Shown: in pieces, positions 24,677 to 31,808 of the stretch
How the letters are laid out: every line of letters begins with the position of its first letter
Position numbering within the stretch: position 1 is the first letter of the stretch
Origin: Blautia sp. OF03-15BH
GTDB taxonomy: Bacteria > Bacillota > Clostridia > Lachnospirales > Lachnospiraceae
Direction: 5' to 3'
Assembly: GCF_003463065.1 (NCBI RefSeq)
Contig: NZ_QSCM01000019.1
Span: 1-50,008 of the forward strand
Length of the DNA stretch: 50,008 bases
Program-made: the position numbers and the translations under genes
The notes under the pieces: generated by a model
Databases searched by the model: none
What the model saw: the letters and a program-made list of their open reading frames with translations, nothing else
What the model was told of the DNA's origin: nothing

Positions 24677-25936
24677 GTGATAGTAGAAAAAAGAATAAAA
24701 GATTTTTATGAAAAAGGACTTGGTCTTTTTATTCATTATGGTCCGTATGTTCAGTACGAACATGGAGAATGGGCTATGAAGCTGCGGAACATGGACCCGG
24801 ATTTGTATGAAAAGAAAGCATTGGAGTGTTCTTATAGCAGTTTTTGTGCGGAAAATCTTGTGAAAGCGGCAAAGGCGGCAGGAGCCAGATATCTGACGTT
24901 TACGGCAAGACACCATGATGGGTTCTCCATGTATGATACCCGTGGACTTTCGGAGTATGATGTCATGCATACACCGGGAGGAAGAGATATTTTGAAAGAA
25001 TGGATAGATGCCTGCCATGCAAATGACATTCTTCCATTTGTATATCATACCACGTTAGACTGGCATCACAAAGATTTTGAAAATAATTTCAAGGAGTATC
25101 TGAAGTATCTTCGCCAGTCAGTAGAAATAATCTGCAGAAATTATGGCAAGATCGGGGGATTCTGGTTTGATGGAAACTGGAGTAAACCGGAAGAAGACTG
25201 GGAACTGGATGAATTGTACCGGATCATAAGAAAATATCAGCCGGAAGCCATTATTGTGAACAATACAGGTCTGGATGAGCCGGGAGTGTTTGGGCACAGA
25301 GAAATTGACTGCGTGACATTTGAACAGGGACAGGCGGAGCGCCTTGACTGTTCGGATAAAGAAAAATACTACATGGGAGAAATGTGTTATCCGATCAATG
25401 ATCATTGGGGAATTGCGGACGATATCAACTGCAAATCTGTCAGCCAGATCTTGAAATCCATGCTGCAGGCGAGAAATGCAGGAGGAAATCTTCTCCTTGG
25501 TGTGGGAACAAAACTGGATGGTTCACTGTCTATGATGCACATGGGATTTCTGGAGGAACTTGGAAAATGGACAAAGGAAAACGGAGAAGCATTTTATGAA
25601 GCCATTCCTTGTGATATAGGAAGTTTTGGACAGGATTACTGTCTGGTTTCCGGAGATACTTTGTACGCAGTAATCATAGACCCCGGAACCTGGGGAGATG
25701 ACTGTGTGTTAAAAACAAAAGCAAGAACTTACAGCGCTTTTGAAAATGTGGATGCGGAAATTAAAGATATTGTATGGCTGGATACCGGAGCAGCAGTGGA
25801 TTACAGCTATGATGCACAGAAAAAACGATTATTCATAAAGCCGGAACCATTTCAGTATGGCCATGGAAGAATTGCAAGAGTCGCAAAGATCCAGTGCGAA
25901 AAGCTTCAGAATGTCCGGACAATTTATGAATCATAG
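24677..25936 (+). CDS. GH29 alpha-L-fucosidase
   Basis: The 419-residue protein starts with GTG (24677, AAAGGAG upstream). It has GH29 landmarks: GLFIHYGPYVQYEHGEW near the start, FTARHHDGFSMYDT (about 75-88), the nucleophile Asp in IGGFWFDGNW (about 155-164) and GGNLLLGVGTKLDGSL. GH29 enzymes release terminal alpha-L-fucose with retention. There is no signal peptide, so it acts inside the cell on imported glycans. It is the last gene of the YesMN-controlled locus. The acid/base residue cannot be placed confidently. Confidence 0.9.
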   Translation: MIVEKRIKDFYEKGLGLFIHYGPYVQYEHGEWAMKLRNMDPDLYEKKALECSYSSFCAENLVKAAKAAGARYLTFTARHHDGFSMYDTRGLSEYDVMHTPGGRDILKEWIDACHANDILPFVYHTTLDWHHKDFENNFKEYLKYLRQSVEIICRNYGKIGGFWFDGNWSKPEEDWELDELYRIIRKYQPEAIIVNNTGLDEPGVFGHREIDCVTFEQGQAERLDCSDKEKYYMGEMCYPINDHWGIADDINCKSVSQILKSMLQARNAGGNLLLGVGTKLDGSLSMMHMGFLEELGKWTKENGEAFYEAIPCDIGSFGQDYCLVSGDTLYAVIIDPGTWGDDCVLKTKARTYSAFENVDAEIKDIVWLDTGAAVDYSYDAQKKRLFIKPEPFQYGHGRIARVAKIQCEKLQNVRTIYES

Positions 25937-25970
25937 AGAATGAAAAGCGTGAAATAAAAAAGGAACAGGG

Positions 25971-26009
25971 ATCCTGCAGAAGTTCGCACAGCTTCTGCAG
26001 GATTCTTTT
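25971..26009 (+). terminator. Terminator of the fucosidase operon
   Basis: ATCCTGCAGAAG (25971-25982) pairs with CTTCTGCAGGAT (25992-26003), followed by TCTTTT. Confidence 0.8.
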
Positions 26010-26070
26010 CTGTATCCTGCTTTTTCAACGGGAAGCCTATCCATCCGTTGTTTTTCAGTATATAATGATG

Positions 26071-26254
26071 GTAACAGTTCAGAACATCAGCGAAATGAAA
26101 AATCAGACTATGCAAACTTGTTTGCAATAGGATGAATTTTTATTTCGGAATGGGCGGAACGCCCATTAGCCTCAGACAAAAGCTGCGAATGCAGCGAGAG
26201 CGCATGCAATGCGCGGGTCTGTGGCCTGTTGTTTTGAACGTCCTGAATAGTTAC
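26071..26254 (+). mobile_element. 184-bp MITE with 8-bp target duplication
   Basis: The ends GTAACAGTTCAG (26071-26082) and CTGAATAGTTAC (26243-26254) are inverted repeats (10 of 12). TAATGATG directly abuts both ends (26063-26070 and 26255-26262), a perfect 8-bp target duplication. Inside are many hairpins: GCAAAC/GTTTGC (26112-26125), ATGGGCG/CGCCCAT (26149-26165), GCTGC/GCAGC and GCGCAT/ATGCGC, enclosed by CAGAC/GTCTG. There is no coding capacity. An 8-bp duplication and a GTAA end resemble IS66-type elements, so an IS66 transposase may have moved it. A 21-bp relic lies at 212-232. Confidence 0.75.
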
Positions 26255-26308
26255 TAATGATGATAGAATCACAAACGTCCGATTAACGAAAGAAAAAGGA
26301 GAAAAACC

Positions 26309-26692
26309 ATGAATTTATCAGCGATTCATCATGTAGCGATCATTGTATCCGATTATGAAGCATCAAAGGAGTTCTATGTAAATAAACTGGGATTTTCCAT
26401 CATACGTGAAAATTATCGTCCGGAGAGGAAGGACTGGAAGCTGGATCTCCGGCTTTCAGACAGCGTGGAGCTTGAAATTTTTGCGGAAGAGAATCCGCCG
26501 AAACGTGTAAATCGTCCGGAGGCCTGTGGTCTGCGCCATCTGGCATTTCAGGTGGACTGTGTGGAAGAAACCGTGAACGAACTGGCAGCACGCGGGATCG
26601 TGTGTGAACCGGTCCGGGCAGATACCTATACAGGAAAAAGGATGACATTTTTCTTTGATCCGGATGGCTTGCCATTGGAGCTGCATGAGTAA
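26309..26692 (+). CDS. VOC-family (glyoxalase-like) protein
   Basis: The 127-residue protein is one complete vicinal-oxygen-chelate unit: two beta-alpha-beta-beta-beta modules, with HHVAIIVSD and His at 7-8, Glu in SVELEIFA, His in LRHLAFQVD and Glu in LPLELHE as metal ligands. It fits the GloA2/YaeR group of lactoylglutathione lyase-like proteins, whose substrate in Clostridia is unknown. Good ribosome site AAAGGAG before ATG 26309. It is a single gene ahead of ispE. Confidence 0.85.
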   Translation: MNLSAIHHVAIIVSDYEASKEFYVNKLGFSIIRENYRPERKDWKLDLRLSDSVELEIFAEENPPKRVNRPEACGLRHLAFQVDCVEETVNELAARGIVCEPVRADTYTGKRMTFFFDPDGLPLELHE

Positions 26693-26785
26693 AAAATTCA
26701 TTGACTTTTGCATAGAAAATGATACAATATGGACAGATTGTATACAAAGTACCAGATGATTTCCAAGAAATAAGGGGACCAAGTG

Positions 26786-27667
26786 ATGAAGAAGATTCGT
26801 TTGAAAGCAATGGCAAAGATCAATCTCGGCCTGGATGTGGTCGGGAAGAGAGAGGATGGGTATCATGAGGTGAAGATGATCATGCAGACCATCCGTATGT
26901 ATGACCAGATCGAACTGGAGTCCACGGAAGAGCCGGGCATCCGGGTAAGTACCAACTTGAATTATCTGCCGACCAATGAGGACAACCTGGTGTATAAGGC
27001 AGCGAAGCTTCTGATGGATGAATTTGATGTGAAAAAGGGAGTCAAGATCGACCTTCGGAAATTTATCCCTGTGGCAGCAGGAATGGCCGGCGGAAGTTCG
27101 GATGCGGCTGCTGTCATGGTTGGTGTCAACCGTTTGTTCCATTTGAATCTTTCCAGAAAAGAACTGATGGAACGGGGCGTAAAAATTGGTGCAGATGTTC
27201 CGTATTGTATTCTGAGAGGAACGGCTCTTGCTGAGGGGATCGGTGAGAAACTGACACATCTGCCTCCGGCACCGTCCTGTTATGTTTTGATCGCGAAGCC
27301 GGGAATTCATGTTTCCACAAAATTTGTATATACCAATCTGAAGGTAAATGAGCTGGAAAGCCATCCGGACATCGATGGTCAGATCCGGGCGATCCGGTCC
27401 GGTGATCTGAAAAAAGTAGCGGAGCTCTGCGGCAATGTGCTGGAGACGGTAACGATCCCTGCTTATCCGGTGATCGAAGAGATCAAGAATGTCATGAAAG
27501 CCGGTGGTGCCCTGAATGCCTGCATGAGCGGCAGCGGACCGACCGTATTTGGACTTTTTGATGACAGGGAAAAGGCACAGGCTGTCTATGATACGCTTTA
27601 CGGCGGAGAACTGGCAAAACAGGTGTACCTGACGACCTTTTTTAACAACCGGAAATCCGGAAGATAA
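26786..27667 (+). CDS. ispE: 4-diphosphocytidyl-2-C-methyl-D-erythritol kinase
   Basis: The 293-residue GHMP kinase phosphorylates CDP-methylerythritol in the non-mevalonate (MEP) isoprenoid pathway. It has the N-terminal substrate motif (KAMAKINLGLDVVGKREDGYH), the ATP loop PVAAGMAGGSSDAAA (about 93-107) and the C-terminal GHMP segment MSGSGPTVFGLF. Length is normal. ATG 26786 or the GTG just before it (26783) could be the start, and TAAGGGGA fits either. The gntR-type gene follows 98 bases later, as in many Clostridia. Confidence 0.95.
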   Translation: MKKIRLKAMAKINLGLDVVGKREDGYHEVKMIMQTIRMYDQIELESTEEPGIRVSTNLNYLPTNEDNLVYKAAKLLMDEFDVKKGVKIDLRKFIPVAAGMAGGSSDAAAVMVGVNRLFHLNLSRKELMERGVKIGADVPYCILRGTALAEGIGEKLTHLPPAPSCYVLIAKPGIHVSTKFVYTNLKVNELESHPDIDGQIRAIRSGDLKKVAELCGNVLETVTIPAYPVIEEIKNVMKAGGALNACMSGSGPTVFGLFDDREKAQAVYDTLYGGELAKQVYLTTFFNNRKSGR

Positions 27668-27765
27668 ACGTGCGTTGACGGATCAGAGGGACTGCGGGAG
27701 TTTTGCAGGATCCTTATCGGCACGGATGGGATGAACAGAGGAGAAGAAAACGGAGGAGATACGAA

Positions 27766-28458
27766 ATGGCGGACAATTTTGAAATCCGTATGGATGAGTA
27801 CCTGCCTTTGCGAGATGTGGTGTTCAACACCTTACGGCAGGCGATTTTAAAAGGAGAATTAAAACCGGGAGAAAGACTGATGGAGATCCAGCTGGCAAAT
27901 AAGCTTGGTGTGAGCAGGACACCGGTCCGTGAGGCGATCCGGAAGCTGGAACTGGAAGGTCTGGTGCTGATGATCCCCAGAAAAGGCGCAGAGGTTGCTG
28001 AGATCACCCGTCAGGATATGGAAGATGTGCTGGAGGTGCGGACGGCACTGGAAGAGCTGGCAGTGAAGGATGCCTGTGACCACATCACAGATGCCCAGCT
28101 TTCCGAGCTGAAGAAAGCTTCCAATGAATTTAAAAAGGCACTTCTGGAAGGCAAGGATCTGGTCACCTGCGCAGATGCGGATATGCATTTTCATAATGTG
28201 ATCCTGAGTGCTACCAACAATCGGCGTCTGATCCAGATGCTGAATAATCTGAGCGAGCAGATGTATCGTTACCGTATGGAGTATCTGAAGGATGAGCGGA
28301 CACATAAGACTCTGATCGACGAGCATGACGCCATTCGGCGGGCACTGAAAAAGCATGATAAGACCAAAGCCGGAGCGGCCATCCGTGTTCATATCGATAA
28401 CCAGAAACGTTCCATTCTGGAAAGTCTGACTGAGAAGGAAGAGGACGAAGAAATCTGA
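27766..28458 (+). CDS. GntR-family transcriptional regulator (FadR/FCD subfamily)
   Basis: The 230-residue protein has an N-terminal winged helix (about 12-80; RLMEIQLANKLGVSRTPVRE, then AIRKLELEGLV) and an all-helical FCD effector domain (about 90-220). The domain has metal-binding-type residues in EVRTALEEL, DADMHFHNVIL and DEHDAIRRAL. FCD regulators usually sense carboxylic acids or sugar acids. The target is unknown. I chose ATG 27766 behind GGAGGAGA, not the earlier in-frame ATG at 27703 that encodes an Arg-rich, atypical leader. It is followed by a terminator. Confidence 0.88.
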   Translation: MADNFEIRMDEYLPLRDVVFNTLRQAILKGELKPGERLMEIQLANKLGVSRTPVREAIRKLELEGLVLMIPRKGAEVAEITRQDMEDVLEVRTALEELAVKDACDHITDAQLSELKKASNEFKKALLEGKDLVTCADADMHFHNVILSATNNRRLIQMLNNLSEQMYRYRMEYLKDERTHKTLIDEHDAIRRALKKHDKTKAGAAIRVHIDNQKRSILESLTEKEEDEEI

Positions 28459-28501
28459 GATCATGCATGATTTTCCCATAACTGGATAAAGTAAACATAA
28501 G

Positions 28502-28529
28502 AGGATAGGTGGAATGCCTATCCTTTTTG
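28502..28529 (+). terminator. Terminator after the GntR gene
   Basis: AGGATAGG (28502-28509) pairs with CCTATCCT (28517-28524), followed by TTTTTG, between gntR and gerA. Confidence 0.75.
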
Positions 28530-28554
28530 TTATGCTGAAAAAGGGGGAAAACCG

Positions 28555-30036
28555 ATGGAAAAGATCGCGGAGAAGATCTCAGAAAACAGGAAACGCATAG
28601 AAGAAAGGATCAGTGGCTGTGACGATATCCTGCTTCGACCGATGATGCTGGGGAAAGAACGGGAAACCGAGTGTTTTTTGATCTATATTGAGACAGCGGT
28701 GAGCAATCTTATGCTGGAGGATTCGGTGATCGGAAGATTTCTGAACGAACTTCGGGAACTGGAGCAGGCGAAGCTTTACGAAATACTGAAAAAGGATGCA
28801 CTCGGGATCTCGGATACGGGAAAGCTTTTTGATACAGAGGCGGCTCTTGCAGCCATGCTGGCCGGGAATGCCGTGCTTTTTGTGGACGGGCTGGATTTTG
28901 CTTTGAAGATCGGTAGTAAAGGGTATCCCGGAAGCGGTGTACAGAAGGCAGAATCCGAGAAGGTTCTCAGAGGCTCCAGGGAAGCCTTTTCCGAGTCAGA
29001 GAAAATGAATACAGCTCTCATAAGAAAGCGGATACGCAATACCAGCCTCAAAGTAGAGGAGCTGCCGCTGGGAGAGATCTCACATACGATGACAGCCATT
29101 CTTTATCTGGAGGAAATCGTTTATCCGCCTTTTTTGCAGGCGATCCGGAAAAAGCTGCATGGGATACAAAGAGACGGGATTCTGGACAGCGGCATGCTGG
29201 AACAGCTGACGGAGGAGGTCTGGTATTCGCCGTTTCCGCAATATCAGGTGACTGAACGGCCGGATCGGGCGGCCCAGGCCCTGCTGGATGGCAGAGTGGT
29301 GGTGGTGACGGACAATTCACCGGAGGCGCTGATCCTGCCTGCCACATGGAATACACTTTTTCAGACCAGTGATGATACTTACCGGCATTTTGCCATCGTG
29401 TCCTTTCTGCGGCTGATCCGGTATGCAGCGGCTTTTCTCGCACTGGCACTCCCGGGGCTTTATGTGGCGGTGACAACGCTTCATCCGGGGATCCTTCCGA
29501 CCAATCTTCTTCTGGCACTGAAAAACGCCAGAGAGGATGTTCCCTTTCCGAGCCTTCTGGAAGTCCTGCTCCTGGAACTGGCATTTGAACTTCTCAGAGA
29601 GGCAGGTCTTCGGATGCCGGGACCTGTCGGAAGCACCATCGGGATCGTAGGTGGACTGATCATTGGGCAGGCTGCGGTGAGTGCCAGCCTGGTGAGCCCC
29701 ATGGTGGTTGTCGTTGTAGCACTGACTGCCCTGGGAGATTTTGCCATTCCATCGGAAGAACTGTCGGAAGCCATCCGTCTGGTGAAGTATCTGATGCTTT
29801 TCCTGTGTGCCTGGTTTGGAATCCTGGGATTTTTCCTTGGTCTGGTATTTCTGCTGGCGCATCTTGCCGGCCTGAAGAGTTTCGGGGTTTCTTACCTGGC
29901 ACCGTATTCCGCGTGGAAGCTGAACCGGGGAGCAGACCGGAAGGACAGCCTGGTCCGTTTTCCGTTGATCTTTTTGAAACGGCGGCCGCTTTTTGCACGG
30001 GCAGACAGGCGGGTACGGAGCGGAAAGGAGCGATAA
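28555..30036 (+). CDS. GerA-family spore germinant receptor subunit A
   Basis: The 493-residue protein is a GerA/GerKA subunit. It has a soluble N-terminal domain (about 1-270), with VFVDGLDFALKIGSKGYPG and the K/R-x-R-x-R stretch NTALIRKRIRNTSLKVEE, then about five membrane helices (285-450; PGLYVAVTTLHPGILPTNLL, GSTIGIVGGLIIGQAAV). These are the family's conserved segments. It forms the ion-channel part of the germinant receptor in the spore inner membrane. The B and C subunits follow. This implies the organism makes, or once made, spores. Confidence 0.93.
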   Translation: MEKIAEKISENRKRIEERISGCDDILLRPMMLGKERETECFLIYIETAVSNLMLEDSVIGRFLNELRELEQAKLYEILKKDALGISDTGKLFDTEAALAAMLAGNAVLFVDGLDFALKIGSKGYPGSGVQKAESEKVLRGSREAFSESEKMNTALIRKRIRNTSLKVEELPLGEISHTMTAILYLEEIVYPPFLQAIRKKLHGIQRDGILDSGMLEQLTEEVWYSPFPQYQVTERPDRAAQALLDGRVVVVTDNSPEALILPATWNTLFQTSDDTYRHFAIVSFLRLIRYAAAFLALALPGLYVAVTTLHPGILPTNLLLALKNAREDVPFPSLLEVLLLELAFELLREAGLRMPGPVGSTIGIVGGLIIGQAAVSASLVSPMVVVVVALTALGDFAIPSEELSEAIRLVKYLMLFLCAWFGILGFFLGLVFLLAHLAGLKSFGVSYLAPYSAWKLNRGADRKDSLVRFPLIFLKRRPLFARADRRVRSGKER

Positions 30037-30038
30037 GG

Positions 30039-31109
30039 ATGTTTTCAGAAAATGGAAAGATTTCGAGGAGGCAGCTCTGCTGCCTTCTGACACTGGATTT
30101 TTTCGGGAAAGGAGCGCTTCTTCTGCCTGCCTTTGCGGAGGGAATGAGCGGCCGGGAATTTATCCTGTGTCTTTTCCCGGTATTTCTTCTGGTGTTCGCA
30201 TACGGGAGGCTGGTGGAGAAGCTTGGAGAAAGCTGTGGAGGTGATTTCCGGCTTTTTGCAGAACGGAAGCTTGGAAAAAAGACGACAGACATTTTTCTGC
30301 TTTTCTTTTTTCTGTATGCTTTCTGGGATCTGACGTATCTCCTTCATACCTTTGGAAGGATTGGGCAGACCTTTCTTCTGCCCGGTGAGTCAAAAGAGAT
30401 CTTAAGTGTTATGGCTTTGCTGGCAGGAATCGCTATGGCTTACCGGGGGCTGGAGATCCGGGCGAGAACGGTGGAAGTGCTGTACCCGCTGCTTTTTTTT
30501 CCAATCCTGTTTCTGATCCTGTTCAGCGCGTTTCATCAACAGCCAGAGATCAGTGAAGCGATGCCGGTTTTCAGCGGATACAGAGGTATGTTCGGACAGG
30601 TTCTGAAAATGTTTAGTGTCTTTGGCGGACTGAGTTTTTATGTGTTTCTGGCTCCGTCCATGAACAGACAGGAAAAGGGGCTGGTACGCAAAGGCTTGTG
30701 GAGAGCTTCCGCAGCCCTGGTGACGCTGTTTCTTCTGGTGGCAGCTGCTTTTGGTGAAGAGGGGATCGGAAGGCTTCCATGGCCGGTGGTCTCTTTTATG
30801 AGCAGTGCCAGGGTTCCCGGCGGTTTTCTGGAACGGTGGGATGTGATCTTTGCAGGTCTTTTGGAAACGATGCTTCTGGCAGGTGTGGGAAGTTCACTGT
30901 TTTATCTTGGGATCATCGGTGAAATGCTGCTTCACCGGCTGAAAAAAAGCTGGCTTTGGTCTGGTGTGGCTGCAGCGGCACTCCTGGTGGTCTTCTGGTG
31001 CGGAGAAAGTGGAAAAGCAGTGGAGCTTTATGTCAGATGGAACAGTTTTGCGACCGTTCCTGTGAGTGTGGCATTTCTGGTGATCCTGCGGTGTATAGGC
31101 AGGCCATGA
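30039..31109 (+). CDS. GerB-family spore germinant receptor subunit B
   Basis: The 356-residue protein has ten predicted helices and the APC-type transporter fold of GerAB/GerKB, which binds the germinant. The start ISRRQLCCLLTLDFFGKGAL is typical. ATG 30039 lies two bases after the gerA stop behind AAGGAGCGATAAGG, so translation is coupled. An earlier in-frame start would overlap the gerA coding region by 230 bases and is rejected. The gene ends in ATGA, shared with the next start. Confidence 0.9.
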   Translation: MFSENGKISRRQLCCLLTLDFFGKGALLLPAFAEGMSGREFILCLFPVFLLVFAYGRLVEKLGESCGGDFRLFAERKLGKKTTDIFLLFFFLYAFWDLTYLLHTFGRIGQTFLLPGESKEILSVMALLAGIAMAYRGLEIRARTVEVLYPLLFFPILFLILFSAFHQQPEISEAMPVFSGYRGMFGQVLKMFSVFGGLSFYVFLAPSMNRQEKGLVRKGLWRASAALVTLFLLVAAAFGEEGIGRLPWPVVSFMSSARVPGGFLERWDVIFAGLLETMLLAGVGSSLFYLGIIGEMLLHRLKKSWLWSGVAAAALLVVFWCGESGKAVELYVRWNSFATVPVSVAFLVILRCIGRP

Positions 31110-31795
31110 GAAAGCGTTCGGGCATTCACAGGAAAAGCAAAGCGGAAAGGAAGTGTGGATCCATGCAGGGGAAAAAAGAAAAACAGACAGGAAAAACAGG
31201 GAAAGAACGGAAGCTGAGGCATTTCGGAAGAGCAGGGGTTGTCGGAAGCCTGATCCTGCTGTTTCTTTCCGGCTGCTCCGGCCGGGAACTGGAAGCCCGG
31301 GACTTTGTGTCTGTACTGACGTTTTCCGGGGAAGATCCGGAAAAACTGCTGGCAGAGCAGCAGAGAACGGACAGCCGGGTTCTGGATTACAGTCATACCA
31401 GGGCGGTGCTTTTAACGGAACGTGCGGTACAGGAGCCGGAACAGCTGGATCAGGTGCTGGAGAGTCTGATCTTAAGGCCGGAATTTTCCTGGAATCTTCT
31501 GATTTTTACAGGAGGAGAAGAGGTGCTTCAGAAAGCGGAAGAAAAGAAAGAGAAGCTTGGGCTGGAACTGGCGGCTTATTACAGAAACCATCAGGAAAAA
31601 CAGGGGATTTCCAGTCCGGTAACCCTTCTGGATCTGTGGAACTGGAGGCTTGGCAAGGAAGGCGGGGAACTGAAATTACCGGTGCTGGTCCTGCGGGATG
31701 GCAGCCTGCTTCCGGAAGGCGTTTTGACGGTGCAGCTGTCGGATAGGACCTGTTACAAAAAAAAGCAGGAAGCGAAACATTCACTTCCTGCGTAA
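31106..31795 (+). CDS. Short GerC-type germinant receptor lipoprotein
   Basis: The 229-residue lipoprotein starts at ATG 31106, overlapping the gerB stop by four bases (ATGA). ATG 31163, behind AAAGGAAG, is an alternative that gives a more normal signal peptide. The lipobox is LFLSGC. The rest matches only the first domain of GerC proteins (HTRAVLLTERAVQEPEQLDQ, LILRPEFSWNLLIFTGGEE). Full-length GerC has about 370-400 residues and three domains, so domains 2 and 3 are missing. The last codons lie within the terminator of the convergent flavodiiron gene. Confidence 0.75.
   Translation: MRKRSGIHRKSKAERKCGSMQGKKEKQTGKTGKERKLRHFGRAGVVGSLILLFLSGCSGRELEARDFVSVLTFSGEDPEKLLAEQQRTDSRVLDYSHTRAVLLTERAVQEPEQLDQVLESLILRPEFSWNLLIFTGGEEVLQKAEEKKEKLGLELAAYYRNHQEKQGISSPVTLLDLWNWRLGKEGGELKLPVLVLRDGSLLPEGVLTVQLSDRTCYKKKQEAKHSLPA
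31757..31791 (-). terminator. Terminator of the flavodiiron gene, inside the end of gerC
   Basis: On the minus strand GCAGGAAG pairs with CTTCCTGC (plus positions 31784-31791 and 31765-31772), followed by eight T (plus 31757-31764). It belongs to the gene ending at 31809. It overlaps the last codons of the convergent gerC gene. Confidence 0.8.
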
Positions 31796-31808
31796 AAATC
31801 GGTCTGAT

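Noticed and set aside
29317..30292. Minus-strand open frames opposite gerA/gerB
   Set aside because: Both sense genes are intact and translationally coupled; the antisense frames are low-complexity shadows.
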